A DNA stretch of 64,000 nt from positions 1 to 64,000 of the forward strand of contig JAUCBJ010008243.1 of assembly GCA_032718475.1 (NCBI GenBank), read 5' to 3'. The notes under the pieces are model-generated. The model saw nothing but the letters and a program-made list of their open reading frames with translations. It did not search any database and was not told the DNA's origin. Shown here one piece after another: positions 41,527 to 53,388 of this stretch; within the stretch, counting starts at the first letter, position 1; each line of letters opens with the position of its first letter. The position numbers were made by a program, and so were the translations under genes. Source of the DNA: Nemertoderma westbladi. Lineage: Eukaryota > Xenacoelomorpha > Nemertodermatida > Nemertodermatidae.

Positions 41527-41640
41527 TATGTTTCATAATTTATTATTGGTGTTTTGGATGGATGAGTGGTTTCATATTATTATAACTAAAGTTGTGCACA
41601 GCTTTGCAAAGTCAGCAATTACATCCAAGTGGCCCTACTC
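41527..41640 (-). repeat. SINE tail piece
   Basis: Matches 39604-39725 (ATTTATTATTGGTGTTTT, TATTATTATAACT, GCACAGCTTTGCAAAGTC) but lacks the tRNA-like head. Confidence 0.6.
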
Positions 41641-41871
41641 GATGACTTTGCGCAGATCCCCTAGAACAACACGGAAGTCATCAGCGAGATTCCCATCGTC
41701 CAGGTACCACACATTGAACCCCGACTGATGGGACTGAATGGTGGGATTCACAGTGTCACCAAACAGTCGGAGTCCATCAGCGTCACCTTGCTGGACTCCC
41801 TTGTCCAAGAGGAGGGTCTCCTCCCCATAGACAAGGAAATTCTTTTGGATTAAAATTGTAATTATCTCCAA
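41635..41871 (-). pseudogene. Short reverse-transcriptase relic (WYLDDG type)
   Basis: LDKGVQQGDADGLRLFGDTV and GFNVWYLDDGNLADD correspond to RT motif 4 (GVQQGDPLGPLLF) and the YxDD box of a class of invertebrate RT-like ORFs. The remainder is absent. Confidence 0.6.
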
Positions 41872-42175
41872 TTTACATTGAGTGCAGGAGTTCCTCTAGT
41901 ATATTATATATTAATCACTGGAGTTCCTGCAGCTATTACTAGTTTGTTTGTGGCTGGGTGGCTGTGTTTGTGTGTGGCAGAAGTGTTTGAATGCTAATAA
42001 TTAGGTTAATCATCGATGAAATTGAACCACACTTGGTACACATGTATTTTATCCAAAGTTTCGCAATTCTACACACAGACAGACTTTTACAGTTCCTCTA
42101 TCTGCCACTAGGGGGCGAATTGTAAGAGCTCCAGTTCATCGTGGTTAGCACGGTTTATATAATGTTTTATTTCAG

Positions 42176-42329
42176 TGTTTTCAGTGGGACTTGGATTCTT
42201 GGAGGTGAGGATTTCACTGCGTCGACAGATAGAACAAATAAAATCTTACTAAATCCCGGCGAATACCCTTCCCTAGCCAACTGGGGTGACTTTGATGACA
42301 TAACTTCGACAATGCGGGTTATACCAGAG
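42176..42329 (+). CDS. Crystallin-like gene exon 6: second key of domain 3
   Basis: Of two in-frame acceptors 9 nt apart (42175 and 42184), the upstream one gives SSVIVFSGTWILGGEDF, which aligns without gaps with the exon 1-2 junction (ASVNVICGIWLVYGGQEF), so I chose it. The exon continues to GEYPSLANWGDFDDITSTMR, the tyrosine-corner-like end of a Greek key, and VIPE. Donor GTAAAC, phase 0. Confidence 0.8.
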
Positions 42330-43100
42330 GTAAACAATGAAATATATATCACAATTTATAGCGTGCGTTATACTATACAGTGTGTAGTAATGTACACACA
42401 ATTTGGAATTGGAAATATTTATTTGATTTGACAAACTAAGTAAAATATAAGCATATAGATAAATAAAGTGGGCCAAGTGGGATAAACCATACTCCATGGT
42501 GATGGGGTGTGTGCTTGCCCGTCTCACCTTTGCAGTTCTCCGTGCAACTTGTGCGTGTCTTCGCTCCAGCCGAACAAAGTGGCGCAGCGCAGCATAGGCA
42601 TAAAAGACAGTGCTGCCCTGCCCTGAGCCCTGAGCCCTGAGCCCTGAGCCCTGAGCTGTTAACTCTATATAGAATCCTATTATTCCTTGTTTTTGTATGT
42701 CTACTCTCGTTATCATCTATATGAATCATAATATTAGAGACGATAAAATAATAGAGTACGATTAATTAATTTAAAGTAAATTAACAGACAAATAATTATT
42801 ACGACCGTATAAAATAATGTAATAAAAAATTCAACTACTGTAATACTGTATAGTGTATACCGCAATGAAGTAAATGAGGCAACAATGATGGATCCAATAA
42901 CGAGATTCAAGTAAACAGGTAGAATGTGGGAACGTGCAATAACATATTAAAAGAAAGAACAAAAAATAAGTTACGTAGTGAAGGGGGGCTTTAATGGTCA
43001 AGATTACGATGGGGGCCCAGATCTGGAATGAGCCGCGGGTCATCAATAGAAGATGGTGGTATAACTTGAAGAGATCTATGTCCTCTCAGACATATGCCTG
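42330..43100. other. Start of intron 6
   Basis: Contains a five-copy CCCTGAG heptamer array at about 42620-42656 and otherwise AT-rich sequence without recognised genes. Confidence 0.5.
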
Positions 43101-43166
43101 CTTATTTGTTTTCATTTCTTGTGGGACTCTTGTTGTTCGGTACATGTCTACTATGATGGGATAGAT
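43101..43166 (-). repeat. RTE-like family A fragment of 66 bp
   Basis: Nearly identical to 9950-10008 of copy 1 (CTTATTTGTTTTCATTTC ... CTATGATGGGATAGAT), an internal piece with no 3' end. Confidence 0.75.
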
Positions 43167-43693
43167 AAATTAACACGCAATGATTAAGATAATAATATGC
43201 TGTATAGTAAGACCCAGTGCAAATTATATACATAAATTATACACAATTATTCACTTTCGGTTTCCAATTAAACAATTAAATATTTCGGTCGGTTGCAGCA
43301 AGATAGATTATCATTGGTACCAGTAATGATCGAGTGTGGTGGTGAGTCAGGCTAAAAACGTGCTTCCTGTTAGGCTGTTAGGCAAGTATATAAGGTTCAT
43401 ATAAAAGCTAAAAAAAGGAGGTGATAATTTCACAAATATACGGAAAATTAAGAAGGTTAAGGAAGAAAAATTGTGATGCACCACAATTTGAGAATTTAAA
43501 TACAGTTTTATACAGTATAGAGTAGAGTAAAATAGTTCCGTATCGTCATAGTATAATAGGATATATGTTTAAAAACTTTCTGTTTCGGATAGTATTTATA
43601 CTGACATAATATATGTGCCTTGTTTGTCCAGGATAACCCTGAGAGACATAGTCTCGTTTCAACAGGGGTCTGAAGATCGGGTTAGAATAACAA
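43167..43693. other. Intron 6 spacer
   Basis: Nothing recognised. The text CTGAGAGACATAGTCTCG near 43640 is coincidental low-complexity coding potential. Confidence 0.4.
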
Positions 43694-43747
43694 GCGCAAA
43701 ACAGTGGCGTAGCTGATGGTTGTGGCAGGGGGGGGGGGGGGGGGTAA

Positions 43748-43990
43748 CTATTTGTTTGTGTAACTATTTTCTAGGGTACACAGTATATACATAATCATAT
43801 GAGCGAATGAATTTATAACTTTTTGAAAGTCTAGTTTCTTTGCCCTGCCCCGTCCAATTGAAAGAATGGCAAGGTCTGTTAGCCTCTGCTGCCCCTTGAT
43901 TGATCGGAGGTAGGATTTTATTAACTTCAACTTAGAGAAGCTACGTTCACATGATGCAATACTAATAGTTAAAAAGTTTATTGATATAGA
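43748..43990 (-). pseudogene. hAT transposase C-terminal (dimerisation) fragment
   Basis: LTISIASCERSFSKLKLIKS, YLRS, RLTDLAILSIGRGRAKKLDF and VINSFAHM match the hAT family dimerisation region (A-x-x-E-R-x-F-S, L-x-x-L-A-x-L-x-I-x). The catalytic part is gone. Confidence 0.75.
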
Positions 43991-44093
43991 ATGTATTGAA
44001 GGTATTTATTAAAACGTTTTCAACTATTTTATATTAATTTTCAAATGGGAGCGACCAAGTTTGAAATTATATTGTTCATTCACCGCGATTTTG

Positions 44094-44144
44094 CCCCCCC
44101 CCCCCCCCTGACGCCAACAGGGGGGGGGGGGGGGGGGGGGGGGG
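44094..44144. repeat. Facing C run and G run in the hAT remnant
   Basis: A run of about 15 C, the spacer TGACGCCAACA and a run of about 25 G form a potential hairpin next to the right terminal repeat. Confidence 0.75.
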
Positions 44145-44165
44145 CTCCCCCCAGCTACGCCACTG

Positions 44166-44627
44166 GTGCAAAATCGTGCAAAGGTCTGCGTCTACTAACG
44201 CAGAAGGATGGAACGACTTTACATGGCTGCGATTACGCAATAAAGGGGTTTTGCTTTGCGGGTCATGCTGTCATGGGCGTTGTAACCTGAATTCGATAAA
44301 ACTATCTCGCTCACAAACGGATAAATGGTGTCTATAATTGAGGTCAATGAACTTGCTACCTAGGCCTATCTAACGTGGGAGGTTATTATGATATCAAGCT
44401 TTAATGAGGTTATACCCAAGAGGTTTATAAATAACTCCAAAAACTCACCGGATTGATAATAATCGGCCCCCAACCTAGGAGCTGTCTCCAGTAATAATTA
44501 TTGTGGTTCAATAATATCGGCAATATAGCAATAAGCACCAACATCAACAACAACACTGTAGCTGTAGGTCAACATTACAGCATTAGAAATCTTGGAATAA
44601 TGAAATATATCCGAAAGTAGGGCAGGT
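44166..44627. other. Intron 6 spacer
   Basis: No feature recognised. Confidence 0.4.
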
Positions 44628-45357
44628 ATACCTGAGTGTTTAAAGCTCATCTATCCCATCATAGTAGACATGTACCGAACAACAAGAGTCCCACAAGAAA
44701 TGAAAACAAATAAGTTGGTGCCAGTTCCCAAGAAGGGCAACCTAACACTCTATGGTTCTTTTCGGGGAATCTCATTGATCTCGATTGCTGCAAAGCTATA
44801 CAATAGAATTCTATTAAATCGCATCAGGGATCCCATTGAGAGACTGCTCCGTGGAAATCATAATGGGTTCCGTAAAGTTCGTGGGACCATGGAGCCCATT
44901 TTGGCACTTAGAAGGATAATTGAAGAGTTATCAAAAAAGAAAGACAGGCATCTGGCTGTTATCTTTGTTGACTTCTTCAAGGCCATTGATTCAGTCTCTC
45001 GCTCACGTATGTTCAGCATACTTTCATTATATGGGATTCCTGATGAAATTATTGCAGCAATCAGATCAGTATACGATGGTTCGACAACATTTGTGTCTAC
45101 TGTTGACGGTGACACAGAACCATTTGAAGTGTTATGGGGCGTCCTCAGGGAGACACACTTGCACCATTCTTGTTCATAATTGTTGTTGACTATGTTCTAC
45201 GCATGTCCTTAGATCATCATAATGATGATGGGGTGATGATAACTCCACCTAGTGGCTCCAGAAGTCGAGGAAATCCTGCCAAGTACCTCACTGATCTAGA
45301 CTTTGCTGATGACTTAGGAGTACTCTCAGAATCACTAGAGGGAGCCCAACGGCTCCC
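44628..45357 (+). pseudogene. RTE-like copy 4, truncated at both ends
   Basis: Family A sequence from IPECLKLIYP to GAQRL. It carries a 1-bp loss near 45148 (GVLRETH for GVLQGDT), a stop shortly after, and the substitutions DFFKAIDS for DFFKAFDS and FRKVRGT for FRKGRGT. No 3' TAG tail. Confidence 0.8.
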
Positions 45358-45429
45358 GCCATTGACAAACTGAACTACTGGGGCCGTATCAATCCTTAAT
45401 ACCAAAACCTAATGAGAAATTGAAAACAA

Positions 45430-46250
45430 CAACAACAACAACACCAACAACAACAATGGAGAAGGAACCAGGTAGAACTGATGCACTTACATTGGAGGGC
45501 ATCAACTCGATTATGTTGACGACTTGCAGCACTCCGATACCAGCAAGGGGCCGAAAAGTCTATAAGCAGCTGTATCATTGAGTTGCAAAGCAACTGATTC
45601 AAGGGTTTGACTAGGCTAGGACTTGCAAATTCTGATAAAGGAATTTGAAACAAGATTTTCCCCTGCGTATCACTTTATGTGCGGACTCGGATCCGGATAA
45701 GGTTGGATCCATCACATATCCCAAGTACTTAATGGTATCTGTTGGTGTAAGTAGGTTTCCGGATGATGCAAAGCATTGGTGAGATCCAAAGAGGAGGACC
45801 TTGAATTACCTGGGGTGGATACTGAGTTGGTTACCAACTGCTCAATCAGCTACTCATGACAGAGTTTCAGTAAGGCATGCATAAATTTATTTGCAGCTGT
45901 CTCCAATTTTGATGAGGTTGGTATCGTCTGCGTACTTTAGTGCAGTGCTGGATTTGTGGCAGGCAGGTTTGGCTGGGCTGGATCTACTGATATGGTTAAT
46001 GCCGGATCCCACTGTCGACAAATGTTTAACAGGAGACTTGGCAAGGTCTAAATCGTTCATATAGATCATGAATAAGAGGACAGCGTGTACTGTTCCTTGT
46101 GGAGTATTGCATTCAATTCCAAGAGTTCTAGAGTTCTTTCTGACCTGGACAAACTTGGATCTGCTAGATAGGTATGATTGGAACCAGTTGACGCAGTTTA
46201 TCCAGGACAATATACGTCAACCTGTGGAGTTGACGGAAGCGGAGATATAG
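45430..46250 (-). pseudogene. Fossil LINE reverse transcriptase
   Basis: WFQSYLSSRSKFVQV, CNTPQGTVHAVLLFMIYMND and ALKYADDTNLI are RT motifs 3 to 5. Downstream, LLFGS, TIKYLGYVMDPTLSG and SAHKVIRRGKSCFKFLYQNL match the RT thumb region. Several stops and frameshifts interrupt it. It is distinct from the RTE families. Confidence 0.65.
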
Positions 46251-46439
46251 CGGAGTTGAGAAAGTTTGGTGAAGTCTAATGAGCTTAGTAATTTTAATAC
46301 ATAGAGGTTATAGAGTAGAATTATAATATGTACCTCCCCAAAGTAAAATACCATAGTGTAGATAAGATAACATATTTTATTTAAGAGGAGAGAGACATCT
46401 CAACACAAGTAAAAATATGCGCATTATCGATAGACTTAA

Positions 46440-46685
46440 AACATAGAGCGAGGCGACTAATGTTTTAGCACTGAATATATATAGTAATTAAAATACAATG
46501 AAACCAAAAAATAAGTAACCACGAAATTTGTTTGAATGTTACGTACGGGATCGGTACATACAAGTATAGTAAAATAGTTATAGATTCCTATCAAACTTAA
46601 AATATTGCATAAAATCACAATCACGAATTCGTTTTTTGAAAATATTGGGTGAGGTAGAGTTGACAACATTATCAGGTAAGTTATT
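46440..46685 (-). pseudogene. CR1/L2-like fossil, segment 3 (C-terminal end)
   Basis: Encodes NLPDNVVNSTSPNIFKKRI, the terminal WNxLP-x-x-V motif continuation of CR1/L2 reverse transcriptases. The preceding residues lie at 48611 on the other side of the RTE-B insertion. Confidence 0.65.
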
Positions 46686-48602
46686 AGGTAGAGTATCGTA
46701 GCCGACGTACAACTTCTGCAAAAAATGCGGTGAAAGCTTCAGTGAAATCTCTAAACAAGCAATACTCGATTAATAAAGCAAAGCTTATCAGCGAGCAGGT
46801 TGATACTATCAATGCTGCTGACGAAAGCAGGAAATCTGCTGAAGCCTGGCAAGCAATCAACCTGCTCTCTGGAAGAAAATGCCGACCAACTGCCAAGGTG
46901 AAGGCTGATTCTCCAGCCGACCGCTTGGCAGGCTGGAAGTCTCATTTCGAGAAATTGCTAAATAATGATCGAGAACTGACTGCCGATTTCACTGTAAAGC
47001 CTGTGTCACACACAATACTCTCAGACATCCCAATTGGTAACATAACATTCGAAGAGGTCTTAACTGCTTCGAATGACATTAAAACCAATAGGGCATCTGG
47101 TGTTGATGATGTGCCTCCCGAGGTCTTTAAGATCAGAGAATGCCTTCAACTAGCCCACCCTATCCTAGTAGAAATGTACCGCACTAAGATTGCACCACAA
47201 GAACTGAAGACTAATCGGCTAACACCTGTTCCAAAGAAGGGCAACCTATTTTGGTTCATATCGTGGAATTAGTCTAATCTCAATTGCAGCTAAATTATTC
47301 AACAGAATAATGCTGAATCGCATTAGGGATCCTGTAGAAAGACTCTTGCGTGGGAATCAAAATGGGTTTCGAAAAGGTAGAGGTACCTTTGAACCCATTC
47401 TGGCACTTAGAAGGATTATTGAAGAGGTTTCTACAAAGAAAGACAGACATTTGGCTGTCATATTTGTGGATTTCTTCAAGGCCTTCGATTCCGTGTCACG
47501 CCCACGCATGTTCCAAATTCTTCAGGCATATGGGATCCCCAATGAGATCATTAATGCAATCAGATCAGTATATGACGGTTCCACGACCTTTGTATCTACT
47601 ACTGATGGAGACACAGACCCATTTGAGGTTCTCTGGGGTGTCCTTCAAGGAGACACATTAGCCCCGTTCCTCTTCATTATTGTGGTGGACTATGTGCTGC
47701 GGACATCACTCGATCTTTATGAAGCTGATGGGGTGGAAATATCTCCACCATCAGGTAGCCGTAGACGTGGTTCCCCAGCAGAACATCTAACCGACCTTGA
47801 CTTTGCAGATGACCTTGGTTTACTGTCAGAGACATTAGAAGGAGCACAGAAGCTGCTATCTAGCTTAGATGAGGCTGCATCTAGTGTTGGCCTCTTTGTG
47901 AATAGCACAAAGACCAAAATTCTGACAGTAAACATGGATTCAGATCAGCAGAAAATTGATCGGGATAACATTCAATCGCTGGATGGACTGGTAAGTCATG
48001 TGAACGACTTCTGCTACCTTGGATCATGGGTTCGGAGGTCTGATGAAGATCTCCGAATTCGCAAAGGGAAAGCCTGGTCCGCCATCCACAAGCTATCCAG
48101 GATCTGGAAGAGCTCTGACATCTCATGCTCTTTAAAGGTACGCCTTTTCCGTGCAGCAGTGGAGCCTGTGCTGCTCTATGGCAGCCCATGCTGGGCTCTA
48201 ACTTCTGAAGACACCAGGTCCTCGGATGGCACATACACCAGGATGCTTCGCCGGGTGCACAACATAGCATATGATGCACACATAAGCAATGAGGTGTTAT
48301 ATAAATATGGTAACATCTCATTGCCAAGACCTAGCATCACCCTGCAGAAACGCCGTCTAATGCTTGCTGGGCACTGTTTCCGCCGGCAGGATCAACCTGT
48401 ACACAACCTTGTGCTGTAGCAGCCTGCTGGCGAGAATAGATGTGGTGGACAGCCAATGACTTTCCTAAAACGCCTGCTCAAGGACACAGGACTTGAGAAC
48501 AGGAATGAATTAGGAAATTGTATGGCTGACCGCAAGATCTGGGGGCGCTATGTTTCTGGGGCTGCCGGCACTGCACCCTAGTGCAAGCCGATCATCATCA
48601 TC
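46686..48602 (+). mobile_element. RTE-like family B copy, 5' truncated
   Basis: Flanked by AAGTTATT at 46678-46685 and 48603-48610. The 3' end is an ATC/TCA trinucleotide repeat, unlike the TAG tail of family A. It interrupts the CR1/L2-like fossil in the middle of its WNNLPDN motif. Confidence 0.8.
46700..48581 (+). pseudogene. RTE-like family B endonuclease-linker and reverse transcriptase, broken
   Basis: About 70 percent similar to family A by eye: KTNRASGVDDVPPEVFKI, NGFRKGRGTFEPILALRRII, VIFVDFFKAFDSVSRPRMF, GVLQGDTLAPFLFIIVVD, LDFADDLGLLSE. A small deletion near 47255 shifts the frame, and TGG has become TAG at 48417-48419 (NLVL then stop), after which the homologous C-terminus continues to about 48581. 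Confidence 0.8.
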
Positions 48603-48610
48603 AAGTTATT

Positions 48611-48836
48611 CCAAATATTATTATTATTATTAATTACGTGGTTGAAAAACATATTGCCAACACAAGTAGTCTTATACTTGAGCGGTCTTAGTTTAAAGTT
48701 GTGCCCTCAAATAGAGCTATAGTTCGAACGTCTAAAGTAATTATTGGCCTCTGAAACAACGTGTTCGTTCATTACTTTGTATGTAAAAATAAGATCACGA
48801 TAAATACGACGAAGTTCGAGTGGTTCTAGACGTTAT
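48611..48836 (-). pseudogene. CR1/L2-like fossil, segment 2
   Basis: Encodes LEPLELRRIYRDLIFTYKVM, FRRSNYSSI, stop, GHNFKLRPLKYKT, FFNHVINNNNIWNN, the standard C-terminal blocks of CR1/L2 reverse transcriptases. It continues into 46685 once the RTE-B insertion and one duplication copy are removed. Confidence 0.7.
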
Positions 48837-48843
48837 ATTCATT

Positions 48844-51800
48844 CGTCATATTCACCAATAATTCAAATAGTATTGTATTTCCCGCACCAGGAGGTCGTAT
48901 CTCAAAGTAAGTATTTTTTATATTCTATATATTCTGTATATACTGTATATTTATATATGTATTTTTAGATTGATTACATCTTTTATATTGTTAACTAATA
49001 AATATTTGTACAGTGGCGAATTTAAAGGTAAACATAGCAAGCTTCAATTGTAATTCTGTTAGGTCCGCGAGGTCGCTAACAGTTATAAACGAACTATGCA
49101 AAACAAGCAATATTATTATTTTACAAGAACTGCAACTTCCTAAACAGGAATTATCATTTCTTTCCAATATTGACTCAACTAACTTCCTGGGTCGAGGATT
49201 TTCCAGTACAGACTACTCTGAAGGCATACTTCGTGGTAGGCCTGCAGGAGGTCTGGGGTTTTTATGGCGTAAATCAATCTCCCACGCCGTGGAGGTAATT
49301 GATTTTAATCATGATCGTATAGCCGGTCTCTCAATTAAATTATAAAACAGAGAGCAGCTATTAATTTTTAACGTATATTTTCCCTATGATTGCCCAGACA
49401 ACCACGATGATTTTAGTGACTGTCTTGGTAAACTTGGTGGACTTTTAGAGACTGAACATTTTACTCAGTGTTGCATAGTTGGTGATTTTAATGTTGATCC
49501 ATCACGTGCAATTTATTCTGAATTTTTAACCTGGTGCAATAATGCCAATGTTGTAGTGGCGGATGTTAATATGTTATCCAGTGACAGCTTCACTTACGTG
49601 AGTGATGCCCATGGTACTACATCGTGGCTTGACCACGTTGTATGTTCCCAATCGCATTTATGTTTAATAGAGTCTATTAAAATTGAGTACAATCTTTCCG
49701 AACGCGATCATATGCCCATCGTCATGCAATGGCGCGCAGCCGTTGTCCAAGCGACTGCGTGCTGCAATGACAGTAATTGTTCCAAAGTTTACACCACTGG
49801 GATACTACATGACTGGGATAATAATATGAACGATATTAATGGTTATGCAGGCAGAGTAAATGAGTTACTTGGTGCTGTTATTAATAATAATAATCTATTT
49901 AACTGTAAAGAGCCGTCCTGCCAGTCTCATCAGTCGGACATTGATGATCTTTATCAGCAAATTGTTAAAGTTCTTCTTCAATCCAGTGAAACATTTATTA
50001 AACAAAATAATAAAAATGATTCATCCCATGGGCACAAACACATTCCTGGTTGGAATGACCATGTGAAAGATAAATATAATCAATCTAGGTCAGCCTTTAC
50101 CCTGTGGCGCAACTGTGGGGCCCCTCGGCAGGGACCTATTTTTGATGAGTACGCATGTTGCAAAGCTCGCTTTAAACTTGCTCTGCGACAATGCAAGAAA
50201 AACGAATCTATTATTCGGAATGAAAAAATTGCTGAAAGTTTGATTTCTGACTCTTCAACCAAAGACTTTTGGTCTCAAATCCGTAGCCACAAGGACACTA
50301 AAACGCCCCTTCCTAATAAGGTAGGCGGTTGCTGTGGCTCTCCTGATATTAGCAATATGTGGATGAATCATTTCAAAGAGTTATATAACTGTGTGGCTGA
50401 TGATACCGGCAGTGCATCAGTTGATAGCCGCTTAGGTGACATTTCTAAGTTTGGTTTCTCTTCGGTATCTTTTAAGGAAGTTGTTGATGCTATTAACAGC
50501 CTTCCTACTGGTAAGGCCACTGGCCCTGATGGACTGTCTGCTGAACATTTCTTATATGGCTTCGGCTATAATCTAGTATGTGCAATCTGCATTTTAGTTA
50601 ATGCCGTATTCATTCACAGTTATTTGCCGTCAGCAATGATGGAGTCAACTCTTATACCATTAGTTAAGGACAGAACCGGTGACCTTACCAGTAAGGATAA
50701 TTATCGGGGCATTGCCCTTTCGACTATATTCAGCAAGCTTGTTGAAAAGGTTATTTTGGTTCGATGCATAGAGTGTCTTGCCACCGCGAATAATCAATTC
50801 GGCTTTAAACCAAAGTCAGGTACCGAAATGTGTCTGTACACATTAAAGGAGATTGTAAATTATTATCTGGCCCACGACTCGTGTGTCTATGTCTGTATGC
50901 TCGATGCCTCCAAGGCATTCGACCGCGTTAACCATTATAACCTTTTCAACAAACTACTTAACCGTGGTGTACCTGTTTATATAGTTTGTCTGATTAAGTT
51001 CTGGTACCGCACTCAATTACTGCAGGTATGCTGGGACGGTGCGCTCTCTACCTCATTCCATGTAACCAATGGCACTGGACAGGGGAGAATTCTTTCTCCG
51101 ATATTCTATAATATCTACGTCGATGACCTCAGTATTATCTTTAATGCAAGCGGGGTAGGCTGTATGATTGGATCCACTAGAATAAATCATTTACTGTATG
51201 CAGACGATCTGTGTTTGTTGTCAAACTCAATTGTCGGCTTACAGAAATTGGTTGGCTTACAGAAATTGGTTAACATAGCGGTTAGTTATGCTAACAATAA
51301 CTCCATTATTTTTAATGTGAAGAAAACTAAATGTGTGTACTTCATTCCGAAATCATTCTCTCTAACGAGTTGCACTAAAATTACATTATATGGAGCATAT
51401 ATTCCTATAGTGGATTCTTTCAACTATCTCGGACATATTATTACGTCATCAACTGATGACGATTGTGACATCATTAATCAAATGCATTCATTGTATGCTA
51501 GAGCGAATACCCTTGTTAGGAAGTTTGGCAATGCCTCCGCCGCTGTTAAGACTTCCTTATTTCGTGCATTTTGTACTCCTATATATGGTAACAGTCTGTG
51601 GACCCGTTCAAATTATTCTCAACGTGTATACGATAAAATACAAGTTGCGTATAATAATTGCGCTCGTATTTTATTTAATATCTCTCGCCTTACTGGCGAT
51701 GAACCGACAAGTATCTCACTCTCATTCGGCACATTAAATCTGCCAATGCTGTGTCATATTCACAGCAGATCTGTACACAGCCTTTTTAAACGGGTCAGTG

Positions 51801-52040
51801 AATCTCATAATGATTTGGTGCGAACCATTTACTCTGCTTGCAGACAATTCTCACGGTTTTTCGTATCGTGAAACCGTCACTTTTAATCATTAATTTTTTA
51901 GTATTTTCATATGAATGTGTATATTTTGTGCTGTACGTAGGCCTACTGCATACTGTAATGTAGTAGGTGTTTGTTATGTTGTTCTGTAGCTATGTGCCTC
52001 CTGGTGCGGAATAAAGAGTAAATAAATAAATAAATAAAAA
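48844..52040 (+). mobile_element. LINE of CR1/Jockey-like type, nearly intact ORF
   Basis: Flanked by ATTCATT at 48837-48843 and 52041-52047. It has about 170 nt of 5' leader, one long ORF, a 160-nt 3' UTR with AATAAA and an AAATA/AAAT tail. It interrupts the CR1/L2-like fossil between segments 1 and 2. Confidence 0.75.
49013..51871 (+). pseudogene. LINE endonuclease-reverse transcriptase with one stop codon
   Basis: A single frame of 953 codons, interrupted only by TAA at 49343-49345 in the endonuclease. The first codon is GTG in the supplied frame and no ATG was found before NIASFNCNSVRSARSL. Endonuclease marks: IILQELQLPK, GGLGFLWRK, CIVGDFNVDPS, TSWLDHVVC, ERDHMPIV. RT marks: KATGPDGLSAEH, NYRGIALSTIFSKLVEK, MLDASKAFDRVNHYNLF, GTGQGRILSPIFYNIYVDDL, LLYADDLCLLS. 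An 18-bp tandem duplication (51236-51271) repeats GLQKLV just after the YADD box. Confidence 0.8.
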
Positions 52041-52047
52041 ATTCATT

Positions 52048-52570
52048 ATGTGTGCAGAAAAAAGCAAGTCTCTGTCAATAATCACGCCTAAGTCACGAAA
52101 CGAGTCAACGTGTTCAAGCTTAACACCATTAAAATAATAATTAGATACTTTCTTTGCATTTCCTATAGAGAAAACGTTACACTTATGATTGGCTACGGAT
52201 TGTTGCCAATCAGCTGACCACGTACTAAAGAGGTCAATATTATTCTGAAGATCGTTCAATATGAGAGATAAAATAAGCGAATAATTTAGCGTCATGTGCA
52301 AATAAACGTGTACTAGTACCATAATCTATAAATAACCAGCTATGTAGATCATTAATAAAAAGCATGAAAAGCAACGGAGCAGTAGTACCGGAACCGGAAC
52401 CTGGTACTACTAATTTATAATCAGAGATAAGGGATGAATTAATAAAAAATAGAGTAGATGGAGAATATGGAAAGGACAAATATGGCGGTGATATTTTAAT
52501 TATACTTGTTCTTACATATGATTTCCAGTTTAATTGTCTATCTATATGAGATTTCACAGCAGCAGCTAGC
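52048..52570 (-). pseudogene. CR1/L2-like fossil, segment 1 (RT core)
   Basis: LFMLFINDLHSWLF, RLFAHDAKLFAYF (YADD degraded to AHD), LQNNIDLFSTWSADWQQSV, KCNVFSIGNAKK and FRDLGVIIDRDLLFSAHI match the CR1/L2 RT core. A stretch of about 80-100 residues that should follow is missing before segment 2. Confidence 0.7.
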
Positions 52571-53258
52571 TCCGCTCCTAGCCTGTGGTCTCGAAAAATA
52601 TCAATAGAGCGAATCCTGAGATTGATTTAGGCAGTCATCCAGTCAGCCAGCAGGCCAGCCAGTCATCTCAAAATTCTTAAAATATGTAAAAGCACCTCTG
52701 TTCCTAATTATTACGGTAAGTCAAGAAATATTTGCAGAAAGTAATTTAACGTTTCCTCATAAAAGTACTTCTGGAAACAATGTTATTTTCTAGGTATCAG
52801 TGATTGAATAAAACATTTCAATTGCTTAGAAAAGTGATCGAAATTTGGTACCATTTGTGTTAACCATAGCAGCATGTAATAAATATCATAATAAGCCCTA
52901 TTGTTACGATATATGGTGCTGTGTACTATTATCAGCCCATTATACAGTATAGAATATTTAGATAAGTCATAATGACGTACAGCCATAATTAGATAGGGAA
53001 AATAAAATATCCGAGTTTATAGATTTTATCCATTTATATAGTATGTAGCCCTGCATACGTAATTTTGTAATAAAACATTAATAAATAACATCTACGGTAG
53101 CAAGTTTCCTATAAAAACCTTGATATGAGCTTGCTGTTTATTAGTATTAATTGAATTAACGTGTATTTGCATTGATTTCCGTTTATAATTGTCTTTAAAT
53201 TGGCTTTATATCAGATTGTGCTTAATATACTTTAATAATCGCGAAATTAATGTTAGGG

Positions 53259-53388
53259 CCAGCAACCCAGGAGGCATTCCATTACAATATATGGTAATAA
53301 TTTGCGATTTGGAAGCCCCGAGGATCACAATCCGGCTTCCTTATTGGCCTAGCTGTTCCAGGTTGGTCTAATGGTGGCCTGGGTTGCT
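53259..53388. repeat. Hairpin-forming inverted repeat
   Basis: CCAGCAACCCAGGAGGCATT and its imperfect reverse complement near 53364-53388 (AATGGTGGCCTGGGTTGCTG) could pair around a loop of about 90 nt. Possibly a small foldback element. Confidence 0.5.

Larger units (their letters stand above)
43702..44165 (-). mobile_element. hAT-type transposon remnant with terminal inverted repeats
   Basis: The ends CAGTGGCGTAGCTG (43702) and CAGCTACGCCACTG (to 44165) are inverted repeats of a form widespread in animal hAT elements. They are flanked by GCGCAAAA and GTGCAAAA, an 8-bp duplication with one mismatch, as expected for hAT. Inside lies the C-terminal dimerisation segment of a transposase. Long G and C runs directly follow the terminal repeats. 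Confidence 0.75.

Noticed and set aside
43748-43930. Independent small gene on the - strand
   Set aside because: It is the C-terminal segment of a hAT transposase inside terminal repeats.
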